The notes beneath the pieces were generated by a model that saw only the letters and a program-made list of their open reading frames with translations, searched no databases and had not been told where the DNA came from. From positions 12,028,001 to 12,092,000 of the forward strand of contig OX579642.1 in assembly GCA_951230915.1 (NCBI GenBank): a stretch of 64,000 nucleotides of DNA, read 5' to 3'. Numbering within the stretch: position 1 is the first letter of the stretch; every line of letters begins with the position of its first letter. The translations under genes and the position numbers were made by a program. This document shows, in pieces, positions 51,072 to 63,460 of this stretch. This stretch comes from Antitrichia curtipendula. Its lineage: Eukaryota; Streptophyta; Bryopsida; Hypnales; Leucodontaceae.

Positions 51072-52004
51072 TTAACCCCTAAAAGACCAGCCTGCAGAAT
51101 TTGGCAACATAAAAAAAATTGGGCAGGTACATGTGGTCAGAGATTTACAAGTTTGAGGCTGAAATTTTAATAGAAGTTGTGGACGAGGAGTACCTTTCAT
51201 TTGAACTAAATTTTATGACATTTGGAAATACGAGTCAAAAGTTATGGCCTAATATGTTACTTTTTTTCTCAGCCGGGCAGTTAGGGCAGATCAGAAAAAA
51301 TCACTTTTTTCAGAAACAAAAATTTGAAATTGGTTTTCTAGAGCTATCTATACGTGGAAAGCTTTTAATCATTCCATTTTGACCAATGAGTCAAAAGTTA
51401 TGAGGAGTTTTAGTTTGCGGGCAGTTTTGGAATCTCTACTCTAAAATAAACTTTGAAGTCTTTTATCTTACTCAATTTTCAATATTTTTTGAAAAAAATA
51501 AAATCATAGGATGTAGATTGTTTAATACAACATTTCAACCATTGGGATTGGCATTATTCAATTTCATATCTAAATTCTTAACAATTTAGTATTTTGAATC
51601 ATTCTCTACTTCATTCTACTTACTATTTTTTTCCTATATGATGTACAATTTCAAATGATGTGAAATTTTTCAAGCATGTAGCGAACTTGTTTAGGAAAAA
51701 GAATCCAAAGAAGCACCACCATTTGGGACATTTTTTCATAGAAAAGTGAGCTTTTGATGTGCAGCTGCCCGGTTTTTGCAGGGGTCAAAAAATGATTTAA
51801 GTGATTTTGAATGCTTATATCTTGCAATCCACGCGGTGAAAATTTCTGAAATTCTTACCACATATTCTCAAGTCCGCATACTACAAGATCCTACGGTTAC
51901 ATGAGTCAAAAAAAAGTTTTTTTCAAAAATTTGATACTTGTACTAAAAACGGCAGTTCTTGAGCGTTTTCAGTGAAAACATAGTCACGGAACTTTAGGAG
52001 TTAA
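51072..52004. mobile_element. Family A element 6
   Basis: Bounded by TTAACCCCTAAAAGACC and GGAACTTTAGGAGTTAA. Contains repeated GTCAAAAGTTATG phrases. The 933-bp length equals that of element 1 within a few bases. Confidence 0.75.
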
Positions 52005-52689
52005 CCCCTTCCAAACCAAGGGGTAGTCTAAATTTCCAAAATTGTGAAGATGTATAATAAAATACGTTTTAGAAAAATAGTTTATTGATGATATTTAAAC
52101 AATAGTAGTAACTATGATTCAAAGATCATATCCATAGGTTTTAGATCAACTACTACACTAACCAATATTTTTCAATTAAATTTAAAGCCAAAAATTCAAA
52201 ATTCCTTCCAAAATCAATTGTAGATTGAATATTTGTGATTTTGAAATATTATAGAGAACACAAGAATCTACAAAAAATAATGGATGAAAAAACATATTTT
52301 GTATTCTTAGGATGTGTTTGCATAATTGCATTTATCTATTGTCCAAAATTTAAACATCTAGTCTTGAAGGAATTAAGAGGACTTCTAATCAATTTATTAC
52401 ATCATAATACAATTAAAATCCATCATTTCTAAATTTATAAAAAACAAACAAACATTTTAAACACATGTGAACGAGATAAATTTTTCTATTTGTAAAATCT
52501 TAGAAGATGACCTCATATTCCAATTTTTAATTTTAATTTTTAAAATTTTTACTTAAGATCAATTTTATAAAGAAAAATTAGCAAGGACAACATCCGTTTG
52601 AAATTTTTTTATAAATAATTTTAATGATAACATTTAGATCAAAGTTCTAATTTTTCTAGTAGCCTTTAGTATTTCTTTAATGAAAAATA

Positions 52690-54730
52690 TAAGATTCACT
52701 TTGCGAGCATCGGTTTTGTTTGAAGGTGTGATGAAAATAATGAAAATTTGAAACCATAAGACTCAAGTTGAAGCCCAAGAGATAATTCGTTGTTTATTGG
52801 GTTGAAAGAATTGAAAAGTTTTTTGAGGGACACATTAGAAACTTTGGAGAGTTGTTTAATTTTCAATATAAAGTCTAAATTTTTCTGGAATTAAAAATTA
52901 AATAAATAAGAGAGATGAAGTTTTTTGAGTCAAATAATGGAACTTATAAGAATGAATAGATTATACGGTCTACTTTACAACTACGGGTCCGTTTGAAATT
53001 GTGACAAAAATAAGTTTTGGTTTCTTTAAGCTTTGATTTTATAATTGATCTTTGGGATTTTTGTATTGACAAATATAGGGTCAAACATATACTTCCAAGT
53101 CCACATAATTAGTTCACACTTGTCAAGGCTTCCATTTCAACTAAAGTTAACAATAATTGATAAATTCTAATAGAAATCTACCAAGAATCAAAATTTTAAT
53201 ATAAATTTTTCAACAAATTTATGTTAACAATTATAAAAAATAACACATTTTAACAGGTTTCAATTAATCTTAACAAAATGTAACACAAATATGTCAAAAA
53301 ATAATAATTCCAAAGACATTAGTTATATTATAATCTAGGAGGAGTTTTGTACTAGTGAATGAAAATAATAGAATTTCAAAATCATGAACAAAATTGAAGC
53401 TCAAGAGAAAATTGTACTTGAGTGTCTTTTCAGTTAAGGAAGTTGAAAAGTTTTCTTGAAGGAGCCATGACACTTTCAGGATTCAATTAATTCTTTCTTT
53501 ATAATATAAAAATAAAAATGAGAGAGATGAAATTTTTTTAGGCAATTAATGAGACTCGTAAAAATAATTGGAATGTACAATCCATTTTTTCCATGAGAGA
53601 ATTAAGTGTCTTTTCAATTGAAGGAGTTGAAAAGTTATTTGAAAGAACTAATGGAAACTTTTGGGATTCAATTAATCTTAAAATAAAGGTAGAATACCTA
53701 GTGAAACTTTTGGTCACATCTTGGTTTAGCCAATACCAATGGTGAAGACCAACAAGTTTTCAAGAAAAAATAATGAGGGAGTTGAAAAGTCTTTTGAGGC
53801 AGACAATGAAACTTACAAAAATGATGGATCATTCATTTCTATTTTTTATTTTAATAAAAATTATAAATAAATAGCCAAATTGCATCAATGGAAATCAAAT
53901 CAGAAATTTGATACAAATCTTAATTGCCAAGATATTGGAATCAAGATCAACCATTCTTTTTGGGCCTTAATATGTGTGTAAAAGTTATAGTTGCCAAAGT
54001 CTCTAGAATTGAAAACAAAGGCCAAAACCTTTAGTGCGCCTCATTAATAAGCACATAACAGGGCAAACCTATTTCTTGTATTTATTTTCAAAGATGTGAT
54101 TACATGGATGTATCCTAGTAGTGGTAAAATTTTACAAGTTTTTGTAAAAATATTAATAAAAAATAATTATATCAATGCAATATATGCTCAAAAGATATAA
54201 AACCTTTCTACAGGTTTATATAATAGTATAGAACATCAAGAAAAAATTCTCTTACTATATCATTTTAAGATTAAAAAATTTACAAGTTTTTGTAAAAATA
54301 TTAATAAAAAATAATTATATCAATGCAATATATGCTCAAAAGATATAAAAACCTTTCTACAGGTTTATATAATAGTGTAGAACATCAAGGAAAAATTCTC
54401 TTACTATATCATTTTAAGATAAAAAAAAATTAGCACTCTATGGTTATAGGCCAAATGTTTAATTTGCTAAAAAATATTTAATCCTAATAATTTTTCAAAA
54501 ATTTCAAATTGACATAGAAACTAAACTTTATGAGCTTCATTTCAATTTAGTAATGATCATTTGGCTGAAATTAGTTTAGCCAATATTTCATTGATGAACT
54601 TTAGATTGGAATTATGATCTTTTAAAAAAAATTGATTTGAAAAATTTTGATTTTTGGATTGACCTTTGGAATATATATATATATACGGTCCACTTTGCAA
54701 CCATAGAGTGCCTTCAAGTCACCACAACTA
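52690..54730. repeat. Dispersed repeat family B, further copies
   Basis: At about 52,765, 53,395 and 53,595, phrases such as AAGTTGAAGCCCAAGAGA, TCTTTTCAGTTAAGGAAGTT and GGATTCAATTAATT recur. They match those at 13-16.7 kb. No coding frame. Confidence 0.6.
54131..54425 (+). repeat. Recent 148-bp tandem duplication
   Basis: Two head-to-tail copies begin at 54,131 and 54,279 and differ at only a few positions, for example ATAGTATAGAAC against ATAGTGTAGAAC and one extra A in the second. Confidence 0.95.
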
Positions 54731-54749
54731 AAATGGAACGAAGTCATGA

Positions 54750-55890
54750 TGAATGAAGTCAAAATGAAAACTCTGCGGCTGAAGACGTCCGTTGAACAAC
54801 GACGACGATATAAGTATCATTGTCTGTTCTGTTGAGCTGGAATTTTCTTCCTCCCCCAATTTTTTTTGAATAGCTAATACAAAGGAGGTTTATGGCGGAT
54901 GGACCGACTTATATTTCAAGAAATATACGTAGATGGTCTACTACATCCTAGTTGTAGCTATGGAGCACATACGGTGAGTACATGGCCATCCTTTGTGACC
55001 CTTCTAGTGATGTTAAAGGCATCTCCCTCATTGGAAAATTGGCCTCTAATAAGATGTTGTGATAGGATTGGAAGTTTTGGTAATCTTCTAAGATAATTAT
55101 CAATGGTTGTGGACCTAGTGGCCACGGCCTACTGCCCTCTAGATTGGGATTGTTGATGTTCCACGATACTTTGCGGATAAGTTGTCTCGCCTCATTCTGT
55201 GGTTGCCTGTGAGCAAGGGGTGACTGAGTCAGAAGCTCTACTTCTTTGGACGTCACTAGTTTGTGTTTGCCTATTGATTGGAACATGGTAACAACTTGTA
55301 TGAGGGCCTTTGCGTGGGCTCCGCTAGGTCCTTCAACTTATCTCGTGCTTGCGATGACGGTCTGGTATGTGATGGCAAAGAGGACAAAGATGATGATGGC
55401 AAAGGCGATAAAGATGTAAAAGAGGTCCTATCAAAAGTGCCATGGTAGCACTGTTGAGGCATCACTCCTTTGGCTTGACATGTTGCGCCTATTGTTGCTT
55501 TGGTGATGATGTCCGCCTCAACCGAGCATGCCCGTGGAGGCGTGGACTACTTGCTCTTCACTGCCCTTTTGGCTTAGCAATCCGGTACACCTCAGTTCAA
55601 TTAGTGTTGGCACTAATGGCAATGGTAGTATAGATGGCAAAGATGAGGGAAGGGGCACAAATGACAAAGAAGGTAAGGATGATGAAGAGGACAAAGATGA
55701 CAAAGACACGACACGCGCTACTATGTACTATATCCCTAATGTAAATTTGTCCATCCCAAATGGAGTTGGCTTGGACCTATAGATAAGAAAGTTTTCAGAA
55801 CCGCCATCCGCCCTTGATGGAGCAAGTTTAGACTAGGAGAGAGATAAAAGGATGAGGAAGAAGAAGGAAGATAGAGGATGGTAACATGGC
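54750..55890. other. GC-richer patch with weak coding traces
   Basis: The minus frame 55,286-54,948 (112 codons, includes PLAHRQPQNEARQLIRK) has protein-like composition. The plus frame 55,528-55,782 has an Asp/Lys/Glu/Gly-rich stretch from a purine-rich imperfect repeat seen twice, at 55,370 and 55,630. No start, splice or family evidence supports either as a gene. Confidence 0.25.
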
Positions 55891-58466
55891 ATCCTTTCAT
55901 AGTGATTTCATAGCTTGCTCAGCAAATGCTTAAAGCAAATTGTAAACAATACAATCCCAAGTTTCCCTGTACTGAACGACAAAGACAAACATAGCCCATG
56001 GACTACAGAGGACTTGGAGGAAGAATTCTAACTCAAATTGAGTGGTGAAGAAGGTTGTAAAACTTTGCTTCTCAGAGTAGTGCATCTAGATGGTGTATGA
56101 AATGCTTAACTTTGGAAGTTGTTTGTGAGTGAATGTTGTGTTGGACATTTTGGAATTCTATTTTTTTGCAAGTACTTGCATTTGGTTTTCTTATTGTTTA
56201 CAAGTATCATTGTTTATATATATTTTTATATGCGGTTAGATAATTAAAATACACTTTGTATTTGAATTTCATTAAAATCTCGCAATTTCAAAAAAGGTTT
56301 GGCTAAAATTTGCTAATTTATTGTACTTATGATAAATATAGGGTATCCACAATAGTCCAAGGAAAACAAAATTAATGACATACAAGGTATATGAAATTAG
56401 GTGAATTTAAAAATTTAGGTAAAGATAGCCCTATAGAAATTCATAATATTTACCTACATAGCCTCCATGTAATAGGAGCTTGAATGCATGTTAACAGTGA
56501 ACATACTACATAGTGCACCTCCCAAGAAAGCCACACAACTAAAATTAAAGTCTAAAGAAAATCAAGTATCTTTTTAGTTCATCAATGATGACATTTAGAT
56601 CTAAATTGGTTTTGTTGATGTTTACAATAATGACAAACAACAAATTTTTATGGGCAACCAACAATGAAGTTGAAACTTTTTTGAAGGAACTAACGGAGCT
56701 TACAAAAATGAGCCCCCCTAAAATTACAAAATTCCTAATTTTGATTGAATTTCACATAATACGCATAAAGGTTAAATTTTTAGAGCCAAAGTCTCTGGGG
56801 TAGGAAACACAAGCCAAATTTTTTGATGGTGCATTATTAGTAGCATGGAGAGTAATGGAGCCCTACCAAAATATTTTAAAATATTTTAAAAATAAATTAT
56901 TTAAGATATAAAATAGTCATAATCACCTTCCTTATAAATCATAATTCATTAATAAAATTTTATTACAAATAAATATTAGAAGAAATTAGAAATGGTACAA
57001 GTCTTCATGCAATCATAGATGGAATAATGATTGCAACTCTTGTCTAATTGTCATCAGTTAATAATTTTTTTTTAAATTTTTAAATTTTATAATAAAACTT
57101 TCACAATTTACAAACTTTGACACTAATTTGTCATATGAGTGAGTTTGACACTAATTTTTCAAAAACATGCAATTTTTAAAATTATTGAATTAATGTAGAA
57201 TAAAATATTATTGTATTGATATGCCAATATCCACAAAAATAATTTTGTGTAGAGTACTAATATATAGGGGATGATGAGACATTTATTTTGCACTTTTACT
57301 AAAAGGTCAAATCACTAGACTCTACCCCCCTCAAGGAATTATTGGCATATTCTAATTTCATAGCAAAATTATTTGCAATGTAGTTTTATTTGTAATCAAA
57401 CACCTTTCTTTACAAAATAATTTTATTCAAAAGTGTTGTGCATTCAAGTTCATTTTAATTTTTTGACAAGCTTTTTGATTTGGGGTTTTAACTCAATTAC
57501 CTTTTAGTTTCTAGCCCTTGTACATTACTGCAATTGAATGTGGAAGTCTAATAATGTAGACAATAAAAACTTTGACACCTATTTCAATTTTATATCGGTA
57601 ATCTTTCAGTCAATAAGGCTACTTTTCATAAAAAATTCAAACAATTCACATATACTAGTTTAAAAAAAGGTCATGTGGTTGAGTCTTCAAATTTAGACAA
57701 TGTATAGGTTTTTGGTTGATTGCATTGAAAACAACCAATTTGAATTGTTTTATTTGGTGAAATGTAGTCATTACTAGTTCATCTATATAATTTTGAGGCT
57801 TACATCATTTATTAATCCTAAACAACAATTATTTGTAAAACAAACAAATGGAAATTTAGGTAGGTTCCTCAAAACTCAAGGTTGAACAATGGGTCTCTTA
57901 AAAAGTTTGATACAAGGTATAGGGTTATGGGCATGTACCCCCTTTGTATAAGTTAATTTTTTTTTCAATTGAATCCTAAGATCAAAAGTTGAAATGAACC
58001 TAAAAAATTTCAGAACATGCAAGCAACTTGAAGCAGCTTGTAAGAACCTCTTTACTTCTAAAAATTGGCAAGCATGTAACTAATATGATATAAAATGAAA
58101 TTAGTAAAAAATTATATTTAGTGCAAAATTCTCCCTCCAACAAGAATCAAAGTTTTTAGACATTGTCGGGCATGAATATGCAATTTTTTTTTCCATCTTT
58201 GAATGCTATAGTCTTGCAATTTCACAATCAGAAGTTTTGAAACATTTTCCATACATTCCCATAGACAAATTTGCTAATCTTAAAAGAGAACATTTTTTTC
58301 CTTCTTGCTCAATGCATTAGAAAGTGGAACTCTAAAAAAAAATCTTTAATATCCGTTCGTTGATATAGAAATTCTAGAGATTTTTAAAAAATTATATATT
58401 TGAATAACAAATAAATGTAGATATTCAAAAGAAATATTTTGTTAATTGTGTTTAGAAAAATCACAT
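55891..58466. other. AT-rich intergenic DNA, no gene
   Basis: Only short interrupted frames. Nothing recognised except phrases of family B near 56,560-56,720. Confidence 0.6.
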
Positions 58467-59666
58467 TTTTAGCTCATAAAGGACCAAGGTCTTTATCTCA
58501 TTAAAAAACACTCAAAATTGTGATTTAGATTGCACAGTGCAAAACTATTCATTCTTTATTTTATTTATATTTATTGCATATCTAATATAGTATCTTGTAG
58601 TTGACTAGTACAAGATAGTGTGGAAGAAATTTTATAAACTTCATGTGTATAGATTGCAAGATATGAGCATTTAAAGTGAAAAAATAATAATAATTTGACA
58701 CCTTGATAACTAGATTATAAGAATTTGAATCTTCTTAACTTTGATTTTTTCTACTATATATTTTTAAGACGAAAAATTTATGTTGAATAATTGAATTATA
58801 ATTCTAGGAATATGAATTTTTTTTTAAGATTTGATTTTCACACTTTATAAGTTTCGTAAGTAGACATAGACACAAGTTAGAAGGAAAAATTGAATCGTTT
58901 ATACCTCTAAAATGGAATTGAAGCACACTAATTCCAGTGGTGAGATTGTTCTAGCAAACAAACTAAACCTTGTGAAACATTTTTTTATTGGCCAAGCTAT
59001 AAGACACAACAAAAGTCGGCGACCAAAGTCAAAGAGAAAAACAATGGTTGGAGTTGAGTTGTATCTTGAACCTCAATAACATCCAATTTCTATAAGTTTT
59101 AATTATAGTTTTGCATGTATGATCAATTACAATAAATTTTAAGTTAACTGAAATGAAATAGTTTTTCTATTAAATTTTATTTGTTTACTGATGCATTTAT
59201 AAATGACAATACAGATATAGTTTGTAAGAAATTCGCCAACTCAATTAGTTTTGAAAAAAGGGAAAAATTGAGTCAAAAAAATAATTATATAAGCTATTTA
59301 TTAAAGAAGATGCTTTGATTCTCTAGAAAACAAGATTCTCTATAACTTTCTCATCACTTGTCCAAATAGAATGAATCAAATCTTTTCATATAGACAAATC
59401 TTTTTTCTATGAAAAATTATTTTGAAATTTTTAGTTTCAATTTTTGTGATTTTTTTATGTTGCCCAACAAACTCCATTTACAACTTAGGTTGGTATAATT
59501 TTTGCTCTTAGGCACCGATTGAAATAAAAATTATATTTTTTAGAAGCTAATGTATTTTTTTATTTGCAAAAAGAGTTTAAAAAATTTATGCCAAAAATTG
59601 AGAGCATAGGAGTTTTTCAAACCTTCACGTACCCTTAGAAGGGGCTCTTGATTCTTTGGGGGTTAA
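58467..59666. mobile_element. Family A element 7
   Basis: The degenerate left end AGCTCATAAAGGACC and right end CTTTGGGGGTTAA enclose phrases shared with element 2: TATAACTTTCTCATCACTTG, CAAATAGAATGAATCAAA and TTTTTGCTCTTAGGCACC. Confidence 0.7.
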
Positions 59667-61284
59667 ATGATGAAAATCAATTTCATAGGATGATTGTATT
59701 GCATATAATCTTAGTTAGTTTATTAGAACTTATTATGTGTTGCTTTTATTATGGATTGAAAGTTTAAAACATTTTAGAGTCTATAAGACTTACTATAAGT
59801 ATTGAAATATTAGAAGGACCATAGGTTTCCCTTTCAATTTACATATAAAAATATTTTCTTGCTAAAGATTGATGGTGCATTTTTTTTTAATAAAAAACTA
59901 AATTATACTTAAAAAAAGATTTAAGAATTTGAATTTATTTTATAATTGATACAAAGTTATCAAATGAAGAATAAAAAATTTCAAATTTTAAACTAATTTA
60001 ATTTAATTCAACAAATCAAATCAATTATGTTATGCAATTTTGCATTTAAAGCAGAATGTAAATTGATTTTTAATTCTATAATTATAAATATTGATCATTA
60101 TTAATTAGTCCCCATTGTAAGTACATAAAAAAAAAATTAATTAAAATGAGCACACTATTGTTTATTACTCTATATAATGTATTTTAAAATGTATTCTGAT
60201 AATTAATTAATGTCAACAATGTATTTTAGGGTAGCCACTTTGAATCATCTACAATAGGAACTTAATCTTGGAGCATTCCAACATCCTATTTTTGGACAAT
60301 GGACAGATTCACATTCTTGTTTCTTTCTTGTTGTTGCTTGGATGAAAGTTATTCTAATTTGTGGAGATATTTTATCAAGTTCTTGTCCTATCCATCAGTT
60401 GAAAAATGAAGTACATATTTCTCTAAAATAACAAATGTGGAAGTATGTCAAGTGGTTGACCAAGACAAAATTGCATTGACTCTAGTTCAAAACTAGATTT
60501 GCAAAAATGAGGTCAGAGATATACAAAACACAAAAATTCTAAAATTTTACTCATGCCAAAAAAAACTCTTTTCAAATCCATTCCAACAAGTTTTACTTCA
60601 AAAATGATAATATTTTGCTTGTAATCAAATTTTGAAGGAATTAAAAAAATTTCCTTTCAAAATTCATTAAAAAATAATGATGACAGCATTAGTGAATCGA
60701 ATTGGATGGAATCTAAAATTCAAAATTTATAGCTTTCATTTCTACATCAATTCCAAAATATTCTTCTAAATAATACTTTACAATGATTTTTCTAAAATCG
60801 TCAATCAATTTGGAGAAGTCTCTGGACATTTTGGAATTAAAAAATTTATCTGCTATGTGACTAAGAAAATATTTTATAATCATTATCCAAGCTCAAGGAA
60901 CAATGTGATGCAAAAATGTTCATTAAAACGTAGAATATAAAACTTACAAATTAAAGTATTGATGTGTTGGTATACTTTACATTAAGATCATTAAACCAAA
61001 TTTTTTGAAGAAAAATTGCAAAATATTCACTTAGTTACAAATTCTCTAAAACAATATTTTTTTAATAGAAAGAATTGTCTCAAAATTTGATGACATATTC
61101 TCAATTGACCACAATAAGAGTTTAAGAAAATTCCACCATAAAAAAAAAGACACAACCAACTAAGACACCTCAATGCAAAAAACTTGGATTGAAAACTTGA
61201 CATGGGTATTTTGTAAAAGTCCAATATTTGATGAGAATTTAGATTACATGCGCTTAAGGTATAGATTCACGACTTCTTGTTGAA
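59667..61284. other. AT-rich intergenic DNA, no gene
   Basis: No supported coding region or recognisable repeat boundary. Confidence 0.6.
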
Positions 61285-63005
61285 CCTTCTCTTCCAATCA
61301 TGACTGTCTAAGCCACCTATTCAGTTACCCTCAACATTTTTTCAAGATGATACAAACTTTGTTGTCACTCCAAATTATTTGAAGTAAAATCTCTAAGATC
61401 CCGAGGTATGGATCAATAATCTATTATTGAACGCTTTCCTCCAATCATGACTGCTGAAACCACCTATTCACTTATCCTAGCTTCAACTCTTCTTCAAGAA
61501 GATACAAACTTTGTTGTCTAGCCAAGATTATTTGAAGTTAGTTAGATCCCAAGATCTTGAAGTATAGATTGATGATTTGTTATTGAATACTTTCCTCCAA
61601 TCATGACTGCCCAAGCCATCTATTCAATTATCCCGTCAACTTTCTTTGATGCAAATAGAAACTTTGCGTGGATTCAAATTTATTTGATGTGAGTTTAGAT
61701 CACAAAATCCTTCTCCTCCAATCATGACTGTCTAAGCCACCTACTCTCAACTCTCTTTCAGGAGGGTACAAACTTGTTGTGAGTCTAAAATTATTTGTTG
61801 TTGATCACATTCCAAGGTATGAATTGATAATTTGTTATTGAACCTTTCCTCCAATCATGACCATCCAAGCCACCTATTTAGTTATCTTCATTTCTCTTTC
61901 AGGAAGGTAGAGACTTTGTCGTGAGTCTAGGATTATTTGAAGTCAGTAGATCCCGAGATCGTGAGTCTAGGATTATTTGAAGTCAGTAGATCCCAAGATC
62001 GTGAGTCTAGGATTATTTGAAGTCAGTAGATCCCGAGATCGTGAGATATAGATTGATGATCTATTATTGAACCTTTTCTTCCAATCATAACTACCAAGCC
62101 AACTAGTTAGTTACCTTGGCCTCAACTTTCTTTCAAGAAAATATAAACTTTGTTACTAGTCTAAAATTATTTGAAGTCAGTTAGATCTTTAGATCCCGAG
62201 GTATGGATTGATAATCTATTATTGAACCTTTTCCTCCAATCATGATTGCCCAAGCCACCTATTCACTTACCCTGTACGTTGCTCTCAACTCTCTTTTAGA
62301 AGGGTACAAACTTTGTTGTGAGTTAACAATTATTTGAAGTGAGTTAGATCTTGAGATCTTAAGATATGGATTGACAATCTATCATTGAAACTTTTCCTCC
62401 AACCATGACTGCCTAGCCGTCTATTCAGTCATTGTGGCCTCAATTCTCTTTCAAGAGGGTACAAACTTCATTATCAATGCAAGATTATTTGAAGTCAGTT
62501 AGATCCTGAAATCTCAAGGTATGAATTGATAATCTGTTATTGAATCTTTTCCTCCAATCACAAATGCCCAAGCCATCCAGCTATTCAATTATCCTCAACT
62601 TTCTTTGACGAAGATAGAAACTTTGTGTGGGTCCAAAATTATGACTTGAATTTGGATCACAATATCCTTATTTTTCAATCATGCCCGTCTAAACCACTCA
62701 TCTACCCTCAACCTTCTTTCAAGAAGGTACAAACTTCATCCTGACTCTAAAATTATTTAATGTCTGTTAGATCACATTCCAAGGTATGAAATTGATAATC
62801 TATTATTGAACCTTTTCCTCCAATCATGATCGTCAAGCCATCTATTCAATTATCCTCAACTTTCTTTGACAAAGATCCAAACTTTATTTGGATCCAAATT
62901 TATTGGATGTGAGTTTAAATCACATGATCCACAAGTATGGATTGATAGTCTCCCACAAAACCTTTTTCTTTAATCATAACCCAAACTGCCTATTAGATTT
63001 TTTGA
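61285..63005. repeat. Satellite array with six-monomer higher-order unit
   Basis: About 12 monomers start with CCTCCAATCATGACTG or a variant at 61294, 61441, 61597, 61718, 61851, 62081, 62236, 62399, 62554, 62675, 62820 and 62970. Each monomer runs through AAGCCACCTATTC, AAGGTACAAACTTTG, AAATTATTTGAAGT, GAGGTATGGATTGATAATCT and ATTATTGAACC. Spacing is 121-163 bp. The monomer at 61,597 resembles the one at 62,554, and 61,718 resembles 62,675, giving a higher-order period of about 957 bp. All frames contain stops. Confidence 0.92.
61921..62040 (+). repeat. Exact-period 40-bp triplication inside a satellite monomer
   Basis: Three head-to-tail 40-bp units starting GTGAGTCTAGGATTATTTGA at 61921, 61961 and 62001. 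They differ by one base (CCCGAG or CCCAAG), so the amplification is recent. Confidence 0.98.
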
Positions 63006-63299
63006 GATATCTTGGGCCAAACTACCCATTGGCCCTTAAAAGTCTATTGGGATCATAAATACAATCTTGTTTTTTACTCTCAGAATTTGAATTGTGTATT
63101 CAAATATGGCAAGAGATACATCGATGAATTGAAAATTTAACAAATATCATCTTTCATTTAAAGGTCACTGTAATATTTAAACTTTATCATATCCAAATAC
63201 AACATTGTAAGAATAGAATACATAGCCATTTTGCAACTTCTCACACGTGTAGATCATTATTTACACAAATACACCGTGATGCGCCCTAGATTGGGCTTT

Positions 63300-63460
63300 T
63301 CAACCCTTTAACCCTTGATGGACATGCCCCCCATGACTAAGGTACACCCAAACGCTCCTGTCATTGGATTAATAGGTGCATTCTTTGTTTCTATACTAAA
63401 CAATGAAGTCATCCATCAGACACTTTTGATCCTCAACATCCTTCAAGAGTTGAGGGTTAA
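63300..63460 (-). repeat. Inverted copy of the 49.3-kb dispersed repeat
   Basis: The reverse complement shares TGGATGAC, AGAAACAAAGAATGCACCTA and TAGTCATGGGGGGCA or a close form with 49,310-49,430, in the same order. Confidence 0.8.

Noticed and set aside
61285..63005. CRISPR array
   Set aside because: Repeats are contiguous satellite monomers without constant short repeats and unique spacers, in a eukaryotic setting.
61285..63005. Gene with repeated protein domains of about 50 residues
   Set aside because: All frames contain stops in most monomers and monomer lengths vary out of frame.
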